Source: Muricea muricata (Eukaryota > Cnidaria > Anthozoa > Malacalcyonacea > Plexauridae). From it: a stretch of DNA of 64,000 nt. Made by a program: the position numbers and the translations under genes. Positions 13,047-23,131 of this stretch are shown in pieces. The notes under the pieces were generated by a model that did no database searches, had not been told where the DNA came from, and was given only the letters and a program-made list of their open reading frames with translations. Each line of letters opens with the position of its first letter. Position 1 is the first letter of the stretch. The stretch covers positions 30,909,282 through 30,973,281 of the forward strand of contig OY979718.1 of NCBI GenBank assembly GCA_963855995.1, given 5' to 3'.

Positions 13047-13671
13047 TTAATAATCTTGTTCATCATCACTGTCCTCAGTGAAATTGTAGTCTTTTTTTTA
13101 TTAACCGCTGCTTCCATAGCCTCTTCTGGATCAAAATCATCATCGTTCACGAAAGTATCTTTTGTTTGCATTATTTTCTTATGCACTTGATCTTTCTTTA
13201 GTTGTTGTATCCATTGGAGACGCTGTAAATAGATACTTCTCAATTCCTTTTGGAGCTCAGGCAGGATATTAGAGTAATCTGTTTCTCCAGCGGTTTGCTC
13301 ATCCAGACCACTATGAGTCAAATTCATCTTTATTTCCTGAAAAGCCGCCTTATGCTTTTGCATCGCTTCTTCTACCATAGGCATCCAAAGATCCGCTTCT
13401 TCTTCCTCTGTTTCCGTCTCACTGTCTGTTGTCATCGGACTTCAGACCCGTGAGTTGCAACGCTCGAAGCATCATCCTCTGAGTCCACTGTCTGACTTTC
13501 TGTTTCTGACATTTCTCTCTCTTCGCTTTTCAGCGGACAATACTCTTTTTCGTGTCGACGTAGATTGAAACCACGATTAAATGTTTTACCGCAAAATTTG
13601 CAGCTCATTCCGCTGGAACTGATTGTGTAGAAATGCCTTATCGTTGAGCAGCACTGTATTTTTATGAGCAT
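13047..13671 (-). pseudogene. Single C2H2 zinc-finger protein with acidic tail (Polinton-type accessory gene?)
   Basis: The N terminus has one finger, CKFCGKTFNRGFNLRRH, ending EKEYC, probably starting at ATG 13608. It is followed by a long Glu/Asp/Ser-rich stretch and a helical region with IHK/KKIM-like basic motifs. The two minus frames (13671-13432 and 13435 downward) join by a one-base frame change. A second change falls in an A8 run near 13100, after which an acidic end and a stop at 13047 follow. Similar finger-plus-acidic proteins occur in invertebrate Polintons, which is the basis for the call. It lies just inside the left inverted repeat. Function is unknown, presumably DNA binding. 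Confidence 0.55.
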
Positions 13672-13765
13672 GTGAGCAAGTGCTCATACCTGTTAGGTAT
13701 TGACAGTTATGGCCTATGTATGTAGGTCCCAACTATTGGTATGAGCACTTGCTTATATGAGGTTG
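13662..13765. repeat. Palindromic AGCAAGTGCTCAT repeat pair
   Basis: The sequence atgagcatgtgagcaagtgctcatac is mirrored about 75 bp on by gtatgagcacttgcttat. The same word family marks the inverted repeats at 12700-12860 and 16830-17045, so this is probably another subterminal repeat of the same mobile element. Confidence 0.55.
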
Positions 13766-13983
13766 ACCAGAGGTCGATGTGGGTCTATTTGGAGTCGATG
13801 TGACATCGATGTGGGGTGGATGTATTGAGGACATGCAAAGAAAATGGCGCCAACAGGTGTATATATCCTTTATATACTACAGCTATTTTTTAAAAGTTTC
13901 ATAATGTTTGTTCTATTAATTCCTTTTCACAAACGTTTTGGTAAATGTAACGTGCGAAAGACAAGGCCAACTTCCTACATCCG

Positions 13984-14040
13984 AGAAGCGATGCAAAAGC
14001 ATAAGGCGGCTTTTCAGGAAATAAAGATGAATTTGCCACG
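13984..14040 (+). repeat. Inverted duplicate of part of the C2H2 gene
   Basis: The + strand here encodes EAMQKHKAAFQEIKMNL, the same peptide the C2H2 gene encodes on the minus strand at about 13322-13372. The DNA is an inverted copy of that segment with few changes. It ends exactly where LINE homology starts, so a second, oppositely oriented copy of the gene was broken by the LINE or by a rearrangement. Confidence 0.8.
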
Positions 14041-16485
14041 TTAAAAGTCCCACTCACAACCGTGGTCACCTTCTCGATCTTGTGATCACTCGAAACTCCG
14101 ATGTTGTTATATCAAATATAAGTTCATCAATACAGCTTCCCTCAGATCATGCTGTGATAACTGGCCGAGTCTCCGTTCCACGACCTAAACCTACAAAAAT
14201 CTTTGTAAATCACCGAAAACTTCGGAATATTGACTTGTGTGCTTTTGCTGAATCTATTTGCGCATCGTCCATCATTACTGAACCTTGCTCAGACCTGGAC
14301 TCGTTAGTCCATCAATATAATACTGATCTGGCGAATGTTGTGGATATACATGCTCCTGCGCGCCCAAGGTTCGTTACCCTTCGACCGCATGCCCCATGGT
14401 TCGATGATTCTCTTCGAGAGGCTAAGGCAAAGAAAAGGAGGTATGAAAGGAAATATAGATCTTCTGGTCTTGAAATCGATAAACAGATTTTTAAAGACTA
14501 TTGTAATGCATATTACTGTCGATTGAACGACATAAAAACCTCATATCATCGAAATCGCTTCAGTAATGCTGATCAGCGGTCTCTTTTTCGCGAAGTTGAA
14601 CTAATGACTAGAGGAAAAAGAGCAAATACTTTCCCGTCCTCTCTACATGACCCAGCCAACCAATTTCTTACTTATTTCAATGATAAGATTCACAGACTTC
14701 ATAGCGGATTATGCGAACTTCCTGTTTTAGAACCGAATATTTTTCTCCCTCCATGTACCTACAATTCAAGGTTTTCATCTTTCGTGACTGCAGCAGAAGA
14801 CTACATCAAACAGATTGTTCTGATGTCTCCTACGAAGTTTTGTGAATTAGATCCAGTTCAAACTGTGATCTTGAAAAAGTGTCTTCATTTGTTGTTAACA
14901 CCTATTACGAAGATTGTCAATTTATCTTTGGGTGGTGGTTATATGCCAGATTCCTGGAAAGTTTCTCAACTTGCACCTGTTTTAAAGAAAGTATCGATGG
15001 ATCCTGAAGATATGAGTAGTTTTCGTCCAATCTCAAATTTGCAGTTTATATCGAAAATAATTGAACGCGTTGTATCTCCTCAACTTGTGGATTATCTAAT
15101 GGAAAATAAAATACATCCAAATCTTCAATCAGCGTTTAGAAAGGGATTTAGTACTGAAACAGCTCTCTTACGTGTTCATAATGATCTTCTAGAGGCACTT
15201 GATTCTGGCCATCAAGCTTTTTTAGTAATGCTTGATTTTTCTGCAGCCTTCGATACAATTGACCATCAAATCCTACTTGACCGCTTGGAATCTCGCTTTG
15301 GAATTTGTGATACAGCCTTATCATGGTTTCGGTCATATCTTACCTCTCGAATTCAGTACGTAAAAATTAACGGTAAAGCTTCGGTGTCAACTCCGTTATT
15401 ACAAGGTGTCCCTCAGGGATCGGTTCTTGGGCCATTGCTTTTTTCGCTCTATGTGTCTCCTCTAGAAGATATCTTTGCTGCCCATGGCATTGATGCTATG
15501 ATTTATGCTGATGACACTCAACTCTATATTATCCTAAAGAACACGATTCTGACACGGCTATTCAGCGTCTTGAACATTGTCTTCATGACATTCAGGCTTG
15601 GTGCCTTCAAAACAAGTTGGTTTTAAATGATGGAAAAACTGAAGCTATCTATGTACATTCTGCTTATGCTAAATCATGTCCAGCTCCTCCCAATGTTTAT
15701 TTTGGTGATAGCTTAATTCGTATTAAGACCGAAGCTCGAGACCTTGTACGAAAATCTCTTTTTAAAGAGTCATTTTAATTCAATCTGTAAAACAGCTTAT
15801 ACTGCTTTGAGGAACATTGGCATGATACGGAAATACCTTGACCAATCGACTGCGGAGCGTTTGGTTCATGCTTTTGTCACAACGCGTCTTGATCATTGCA
15901 ACAGTCTCCTCTATGGGCTTCCATAACGTGAAATTGAGAAACTACAACATGTACAAAATACAGCCGCTAGAATTGTGACCAGGTCAAACAAAAGAAAGCA
16001 TATTACCCCCATTTTGAAAGAACTTCATTGGCTTCCTATACAAAGCCGTATCAAATTTAAACTCGGGCTAATAACATTTAAAGCTGTAAACAATCTTGCT
16101 CCATCTTATATTCGGGACCTTCTGAAAATTCATAAGCCTTCGCGGTGCCTAAGATCTGCTTCTAAACATTTACTGGAAGAACCTAGGACGATAACGAAAA
16201 CGTACAGAGATAGAACATTTAGGAAGGCTGGTTCGGTGGTTTGGAATAGTCTTCCTGATGAATTGAGACTTGAGACATCAATTAATATTTTTAAAAATAA
16301 ACTTAAGACTTTCCTTTTTAATCAAGTTTATAGTTAGTTTTTAAGTTTTCTATATCAGGTTTTTATTACATAATTTTATTTGTACATATTATTAATAATT
16401 TAGTTATACTATTGTAATGAGCAATGAGAATTTTTATAAATGCTCATTTAAGAAATAAATTATTATTATTATTATTATTATTACA
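14041..16485 (+). pseudogene. CR1/L2-type LINE, 5'-truncated and decayed
   Basis: This begins inside the endonuclease domain (HNRGHLLDLVITR, with the conserved SDH at LPSDHAVITG). The RT follows in the ORF to 15626: FRPISNLQFISKIIERVV, MLDFSAAFDTIDHQILL, GVPQGSVLGPLLFSLYV and the catalytic box YADDTQLYI. The frame changes after about 15550. The C-terminal part continues in pieces (15744-15926, then an in-frame TAA, then 15975-16337, ILKELHWLPIQSRIKFK). The 3' UTR ends in a (TTA)n tail at about 16459-16485, as in CR1/L2 LINEs. It is non-functional. It sits inside the Polinton-like region, so it is younger than that element. Confidence 0.88.
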
Positions 16486-16829
16486 TAACAAACTCTGGCA
16501 CAGCTTTCCCTGGTTGTTTCTAAGACTTCTAATTTCTTTAAGGTTGCGGCATGCATCGTCTACCAAACTGTTTAGCATCCAGGTATGTACGTCAGCCCTC
16601 CGTTTGCGAAGGTATAAAGCAGTCCTCTTTTTCTTCAAATATCTGCCACACGCTTGTTTAAGTCATGTAACCGCGAAAAGTTCTCCTCCATCAAATTGGC
16701 CATCTAAAAGTCTTATCTCTGTGAAAGTTGCAAGCAGTATGCTCTTATCGACTCAAATTTAACATTTTTTACAGTTAATTGGATAACTGAGAGCCAATCA
16801 GATTTAAAAATGGTATGTTTCATATGTGG
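16486..16829. other. Unassigned sequence between LINE tail and inverted repeat
   Basis: A minus-strand open frame covers part of this stretch (residues such as KKRTALYLRKRRADVHTW) without a recognisable domain. It may be the interior of the Polinton-like element displaced by the LINE. No other feature is seen. Confidence 0.3.
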
Positions 16830-17045
16830 CCTGGCCATCGGGCAACATCGGGCCTTATGAGCGTATGAGAATGAAACATGAGCAGTTATTAGCAGGTGCT
16901 CATCTGCTCATCGCATAATCTTGTACAAGGCTAACAAAATATAGCTATACTAACCTGACGAGTTACATCAGGCCATATGAGCGTATGAGCAAGTGCTCGT
17001 GAGCAGTTATGAGCAGGTGCTCATATCTGCTCATCGCGCAAAATT
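16830..17045. repeat. Right inverted repeat, with a tandem second unit
   Basis: The segment 16835-16985 is the reverse complement of 12700-12860. A second similar unit follows at about 16972-17045 (ggccatatgagcgtatgagcaagtgctc...gctcatcgcgcaaaa). Both units share the order gcgtatgag, gagcagttat, gcaggtgctcat, ctgctcatcgc. The repeat ends about 80 bp from the integrase gene, as expected for the terminus of a Polinton-like element. Confidence 0.6.
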
Positions 17046-17124
17046 ATGCGGGACAGGAAATTCTAATTCAATACTAGTCTTAATACTTTACAAAATATAA
17101 TATTCCAAATGCTAATCTGTGTGA

Positions 17125-18220
17125 TCATTTACGCAACCGAAGGAACGTCTTTCCACCAATATTTTGCTCTAAAAATGTATACATTTTTGCATTCGCCATA
17201 TCCCCTTTATCTCCCTTCTGAAACTTTGTATTCATCGTTGTAAAGCGAATAACATGACAGCTACACCGCCAAGAGTTTAAAACAATTATTTCAGAAGCAT
17301 TTACCCATGAATTATACTTGTTAGGATAACCTAACCATTTTACAAGATATTGTACTTTACTTCCTCTCCCGCGTTTTTTTAAGAATTTTTTCCACCTCGT
17401 AGACACCATCGTCTTTGACAACCTTTTGCAGCTCTTTATCGTGAAACGTTTCTTTAAGTTCCTCCCCGTCATAGTTTTTTAGCTTGTAAACTGGAGGGTC
17501 TCTTGGTAATCTTTTACTTACAACAAATATCTCGGTAGAAAAGTTTGGCAAATAAGATTTCTCAAATTTACGTTTAAGTTTACTTATTCGCACCTTGTCT
17601 CCAACCTTAAACTTATACTTTACAGGTTGTACGTTATCAAAAAAGCTATCGTATAGCGTATGAAAGACATCGTCTTCATTTTCTATGTTGGCAAGTGCGG
17701 GTTTCATCTTTATACTTCTATGTCGACTATGATTGTATTTGTACGAGTACATCAAGTCGGGTAACATTTCTAGATATCTCATCGTTTTCTTTGCCATAAA
17801 AAAAATCCACATCTTCGACTTAAATGTACATGACCCTTTCCACATAGAGGCCTTTGTCTCGTTGAACGTATTGAAAAGTTGAATATCTTCATTCTTCAAC
17901 AATGCTTGAAATGATTTGTTAAAAAACTCTGTTCCCTGGTCTGTCATGATCTTTTGGGGTTTTCTGCCCGAAGCTAGAATGACTTTAAAAGCTTCAACTA
18001 TGGCAGGACCTGTTTTTTACTTGATTGGAACTATCCACGCATACTTAGAGAATACGTCTATACAAACGAGCATATATCTGTATTCATTGTTATACTGTTT
18101 TAAAGACTGCATGTCTGCTAAATCCATTTGCCACTCTTCTTCTATACCTCCCACAATTACATGCTTCCCCCAAAAGTTTCGACGAGCTAGTTTATGTAAA
18201 GTATAAGTATCTTGACTCAA
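17125..18220 (-). pseudogene. Polinton/Maverick-type integrase with chromodomain, broken
   Basis: Retroviral-type DDE integrase of the self-synthesising transposon class; it would insert the element DNA. The N-terminal piece (18220-18017) contains WQMDLADMQSLKQYNNEY and IDVFSKYAWIVPIK. The core piece (17947-17357) starts TDQGTEFFNKSFQALL and carries the YKYNHSRHRSIKMKPALA region. The tail (17472-17125) has a chromodomain, VQYLVKWLGYPNKYNSWV. An in-frame TAA separates the first two pieces, and a frame change at an A7 run near 17375 separates the chromodomain. The order of domains and the core wording match Polinton integrases rather than Ty3. Small minus-strand ORFs follow upstream. Confidence 0.82.
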
Positions 18221-18419
18221 TAACTAGTCTGAAATTTGTTTTCGACTTAATTTAAACTTTTCCTCCGCTTTACATCACGGTATAAACTTTCAATTCCTCC
18301 GAAACCTCCTGGACGTTTTGGATCATAATAAACACTTTTTAAGTACTCATCAACTGTTGGCTGGTCCATGTCTTCTTTTTTAATGAAACATACGAAAAAG
18401 TGTACCAGTGTTATAAAAA

Positions 18420-18665
18420 TTAGTTTTCTGTCTCGGTAGTTTGATCATTCGGTTCAGTTACTGCCGAAGTTGTATTTTCTGGTTGGTCTAACTGCTTGTC
18501 GTTAGGGCCGTAGTTTTTAATTGTTTTACTGTTGTACCCCATTTGCAAGTGACCTTCCAAATTTAAATCTTTACGGCCAAAACTTGCACCAAATTTAAAC
18601 ATTTTCTGTCTGCTATGATTTTTGTCTCTTTTGATTTTATCACTCTTGCTATGACAAGTTCCCAT
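18420..18665 (-). CDS. Small unknown ORF upstream of the integrase
   Basis: This 81-aa frame has a basic N terminus (KIKRDKNHSRQKMFKFG) and an acidic, Thr-rich end. I recognise no family. It lies between integrase and the 152-aa ORF on the same strand, as small structural or accessory genes do in Polintons. Coding status is plausible from context only. Confidence 0.4.
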   Translation of the reverse strand: MGTCHSKSDKIKRDKNHSRQKMFKFGASFGRKDLNLEGHLQMGYNSKTIKNYGPNDKQLDQPENTTSAVTEPNDQTTETEN

Positions 18666-18746
18666 GTTACCTCTTGCAACAGATCGAGTAAAATGAAGAA
18701 AAACAACAAAACAGTACGTTTTAAAATCATTTATTTCTTTGGTAGA

Positions 18747-19205
18747 TTACACTGTGTAGTTATATTTTAATTTACACACGCATAGAACATAGTCATTTAG
18801 ATTGTTGATAAATGTTGTTCTCTCGAATTCAGAATACCTCTGAAACCAAGCGAAACATGTCATATCGAATAGTGCCTCGAAGTAATCTCTATGGATCACT
18901 GACGGTTCAGGATACTTCAAAATCTTGCAAGCTTCAACAACACCTTTCCACATAACATCATGGTCTAGCAGATCAAGAGCTCGCTCAGCATAGTATATCC
19001 AGCGTTCTTCATCACCAAGGGCCTCAATGCGCTTTCGAAACCGTGTCCAAGGTCTACCGTAATCCTCATCTTGTTTGGCCTGTGCAGCTTCTTCTTCCAA
19101 TTGTTGAATCTTACGATAGAGCATCTCCGTGAACACAAAATCTATCAGTTTCTCAACAGTCAAGGCATCAAAGTCAATTTCACACTCATACATTTGTTTA
19201 AACAT
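18747..19205 (-). CDS. Unknown 152-aa protein of the Polinton-like block
   Basis: Intact frame with ATG and stop. The middle is helical and charged (QQLEEEAAQAKQDEDYG), then WTRFRKRIEALGDEERW, and an aromatic-rich C terminus. No domain is recognised. Strand and spacing match the neighbouring small ORFs, so it is probably a gene of the same mobile element. Confidence 0.5.
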   Translation of the reverse strand: MFKQMYECEIDFDALTVEKLIDFVFTEMLYRKIQQLEEEAAQAKQDEDYGRPWTRFRKRIEALGDEERWIYYAERALDLLDHDVMWKGVVEACKILKYPEPSVIHRDYFEALFDMTCFAWFQRYSEFERTTFINNLNDYVLCVCKLKYNYTV

Positions 19206-19437
19206 GCAGGTGTGCCATAATTCTCTTCACGTTCTTCAGACAAACTGTTCACAAGCATACTTACTAAATAGACTGACGTGATCATGATGATCTCGTCTCT
19301 TTTAAGTCATGTAAACCAGACAAACCAGTTTTCCAAATGTATGAATATGAACAAACATGTTTATTCATATACGTCATAATAAATTAACAACGAAGATATA
19401 CATTGCAATGAAAAGCTTTATTCAAGAAAATATAATA

Positions 19438-19875
19438 TTACAATTGTTCAAGAGTCTCTTTTTTAAGCAACCGTCTCTCGTTTGCACAGAATACTGATCG
19501 CCAATCATAACAAATGTACTTCAGTAACTCTAGTCCATTCACCCTTGGTTTAATATCGTTTAAACTGTTCATAAAGTTCTCCATAACTCTTGCTTCAGAT
19601 ATTTTTGATAACGCATCATCAAAGTACATTGACAATCTTTCATCACTTTCCATCATAAGACAAGGATGCTGTCTTTGTGATGGATGATCAATGATGCAGC
19701 CGTTGCAATTTTCGACAACCAGTTGGTTAATGACTGAGGCCATTTCTTCCGCATAGCACTTTGTCAGCCTCTCTTCAATTATTTTCTGACGGTAGCTTAA
19801 AAACCTTTCTTTATTACCAATGTCAGTAGGTAGAGTCAAGTTGGAAAAACGTTCACGAGCAGACATTTTAAACAC
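19438..19875 (-). CDS. Unknown 145-aa protein with CNGCIIDHPSQRQHPCLM motif
   Basis: Intact frame with ATG and stop. The motif CNGCIIDHPSQRQHPCLM (about residues 57-74) has spaced Cys/His residues that could bind zinc. I have the impression that this motif recurs in proteins of marine invertebrate mobile elements, but I cannot name the family. It is unlikely to be random, since it is preserved in an otherwise decayed region. Function is unknown. Confidence 0.55.
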   Translation of the reverse strand: MFKMSARERFSNLTLPTDIGNKERFLSYRQKIIEERLTKCYAEEMASVINQLVVENCNGCIIDHPSQRQHPCLMMESDERLSMYFDDALSKISEARVMENFMNSLNDIKPRVNGLELLKYICYDWRSVFCANERRLLKKETLEQL

Positions 19876-19979
19876 GACTTTTCACTTGAACAGCTAAAGT
19901 AATAATGGCGCGGTTTGTACCAGATGTTTCTTAACAGTCTAGACATAATTAGCATCACCTGTTTTACAAGTTCTCTTTC

Positions 19980-20563
19980 TTTGTTTTAAGGAACAAGTAC
20001 TCCTTGCAATTTTGCGATTCTCATGACGGCTTGTGAAATTTTCGCCAGTCTTAACCGTATACCCGTACGAAGGAGTGTTGCTAAAATACACAGTGGAAAA
20101 TGGCTCGAACGGGTCTTCGTCTTCTTTTTTATCTCTCCACTCAAAATAGCCGCACGAATCGTCTTTATACCTTTCGAACAGGTATAAAATAAACGACCAT
20201 AATTAGCGCCCTCTTTCTTGACCTTTCTCGTTGAACATTGCACGCCATGGTAGCACTGTGGTCTAATAACATCACCCCATTGCCAAAACGAGCACGGCTT
20301 TTCTTTATCCGAGCAAACGAAGAATGGTCGGCTAAACTAAGTTTAAAAATGTCTTTCACGACTAACATTTTAGTTAGCTTCTTGTGATCGTGACATCTTG
20401 GCTGTAACGAGTTCGAATTTCTCCACATTGCAATAGCATTTTCAAAATAACTGCAATCATTCTGGGGGCAAAAGAAATTACAGCTAGGCTTTTGCCCACA
20501 GCAAAAAAATAAACCATTTTCAGTTTTGGAAGAGGACGCCGGCTTTCCATGTAGACATTCCAT
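19980..20563 (-). pseudogene. Multi-GRF zinc-finger protein, frameshifted
   Basis: The minus strand encodes up to three GRF-type zinc fingers, modules that bind single-stranded nucleic acid. The first starts CLHGKPASS (20560) and ends CSYF. The second ends CSFWQW (about 20280). The third starts CYHG (about 20258) and ends CGYFEW (about 20150). They fall in different frames, with changes near 20325 and at a short A-run near 20178. GRF proteins occur in several eukaryotic mobile elements. The position at the end of the minus-strand block suggests it belongs to the Polinton-like element. Confidence 0.65.
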
Positions 20564-20749
20564 AATTCTGATTATCTCGTTCGTCGACGGCCGCTTTTTT
20601 ATAGTATTGCCTTAAAAACCAGTTAGACAAGGTTTTTTTTCTAGTTTTACACGTGTTTCGGTCAACATGCGCGCGCACCTGTCTCACAGTGATGACCTGG
20701 GAACTAATTCACAGGGGTAAGAGCTCCGTAAAAAATGCTGATTCAGCGG

Positions 20750-22440
20750 TTCTATAGCTGCACCTATTCTACTTCTGCCAGTAAGCTTTGCAAATATAAA
20801 TAGACAAATCAAACAGATAGTTTATCATTACGAGACTGATGGTACAGAGATTTATGTAAAATTTCAACTGATTTCTATGCAAAATGCAAAGGTTCTGAAC
20901 CAAGACAGGTAGCACAAAGAAAGAGCCACTGGCAGGCCAAATGGGTTAAATCATGGGCAAGCTGAAACTTAACTGAATCTTTTCTAGAACTCCAAATTAA
21001 GTTTTTTCACAAACAATGCTTCATTTGGTCAATTCCGCAAAGTTTCAATAAATATTATTACAATTTCCAAATTTTCCAAATTGCAGGTGCAATTCTGGAA
21101 CAACTAGCAATGACGAAAAGAGTCATCTACCATTAAGTTTTTCCAAAATTAGACAAATCTAAAGTTAGTTTATTTTAAAGAGACCAGTGGTACAGCGATG
21201 CATGCAAAACTTCGACTGATTTTGACGCAAAATGCAAATCTTGTGAATCAAGACAAGTGGCACGTAGAAAGAGCCATTGCAAAGCCAAATGGGTAAAAAC
21301 ATGGGCAAGCTGAAACACAACTGTAATGTATTTGCAAAAATCCAAACTAAGTTTTTTCAGAAACAATACGTCGTCATTTTGTCATTTTTACCAAGTTTAA
21401 AGGAATTCCATAACAATTAGAACATTTTCAAAATTTCTGTTACATTTCTCGAACAATTAACAATAAAGATAAAAGTTACGAGAAGAGGTATCTGCCATTA
21501 AGCTTTTCCAAATATGAAGAAACAAGTCCAAAGTTTTTTTTATTCTTAAGAAACTAATGGTTCAGTTATTTATACAAAATTTCAACTGATATTGATGCAA
21601 AATGCACAGGTTCTGAATCAACAAATGTAGCAAGTACAAAGAGTAATTGGGACGCTAAAATGTGTAAAATCATGGGCAAACTCAAACATAACTATAATGC
21701 ATTTCCAAAACTCTAAACTATGTTTTTTCACAAACAATGGCTCATTTAGACAATTCCACCAAGTTTCAATAAATATTATAGCAATTTCAACATTTTCCAA
21801 ATTGCAAGTACAATTCATGAACAACGAACAATGACGAAAAAAGTTACAAGAAGAGGTATCGGCCACTAAGCTTTTCCAAATATAACGAGACAAGTCCAAA
21901 GTTAATTTTTCTGAAGAGACCAGTGGTACAGCGACGCGTGAAACATTTCAACTCATTTTCATGCAAAATGCAAAGGTTCTGAATCAAGACAGGTAGCACA
22001 TAGAAAGAGCCATTGGGAGGTCGAATTGGTAAAACCATGGGCAAGCTGAAACATAACTATAATACATTTCCAGAACGTCAAACAAAGTTTTTCAGAAACA
22101 GTACGTCATTTTGGTCATTTTTACCATCTTTCAATGAATTCCATCAAAATTTCCACATTTCCCGAATTTCAGTTAAAATTCTGGAACAATTAACAGTACG
22201 GACAAAAGTTACAACAAGAGGTATCTGCTACTAAGCTTTTCCAGATATGACGAAACAAGTCCAAAGTTATTTTTTCTTAAAGGTTCTGAATCAGCACAGG
22301 TAGCAAATAGAAAGATTAATTTGGAGGCCAAATGTATAAAATCACGGGCAAGCTGAAACATAACTATAATGCATTTCTGGAACTCTAAACCATGTTTATT
22401 TGCAACATGCCAATTTATAATATCCGGATTATAAATTAAA
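20750..22440. repeat. Tandem satellite of about 360 bp, alternating A/B monomers
   Basis: Marker tagcttttccaaatat recurs at about 20780, 21130, 21490, 21858 and 22221 (spacing 351-368). Two monomer types alternate. Type A has gaccagtggtacagcgatgcatgc and agaaacaatacgtcatttt. Type B has taatggtacagagatttatgc and cacaaacaatgcgtcattt. The order is B-A-B-A-B, so the true unit is a dimer of about 725 bp. The last unit is truncated internally. The same family recurs at 52490-53815. Confidence 0.9.
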
Positions 22441-23131
22441 GCTGTTAACATAGTTCAAAGTTCTTACATTTATTGGACATTGTCCAAGTACGCGGAATTT
22501 CACGTGGTTGGCAATTGTCAGTCTCTAACCTAATGCATCAGCGATCACGCGCTGTGCACGATGCATGCTTGTACGCATCATATCAAATGTTATTCAACAG
22601 CTAATAGACAGACAATATCGTCTTTGTTGACATTGAACAACCAATAGAGGGGATTTACAGGTGAATTTTCCATAAATGTATTAAAAAATGTCTTTTTGAT
22701 GTAAGTGTCCCTAATTTCAATGTCACTGATTGTCTGAGTATTTTATCAATATTTTTATGACTTAAAAATTTCTCAGTATTAGTTTGCTGGGCAATGATGC
22801 CTTCTAAATTGCGGTGGTACTTTTTAAAATATCATTCTATAATATAAAAAGTTCATCTTTATGAAGCTGTAACCTAAAAGTATTTTTGATGATGGTTTTC
22901 AAGATATATATAATGTATATTTAGTAGCTTAAAGCGTGTGCGCTATACTGTCATTATGTCACGTGGTTGTTAATTCAGCAAGTGCTGCTACGAAGACAGA
23001 CATTACCTAAATATAATGTATCAGGCTACAGCGAAGATTGATTATTTACTGATAGCGTTAGTTGAATTTGTAAATTTCTTTAATCACATTGATAGCTTTA
23101 AAATACACAAGACTGCTCTTCTTTCAATTGC
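22441..23131. other. Non-coding DNA with an 80-bp repeat at 22654-22733
   Basis: The segment 22654-22733 (ends cactgattgt) recurs in the same orientation at 27184-27263. Its last 20 bases extended (atgtcactgattgtctgag) recur inverted at about 27000-27020. These look like Tc1-type ends. The rest of the stretch up to the Rep-like gene shows no gene. Confidence 0.7.
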
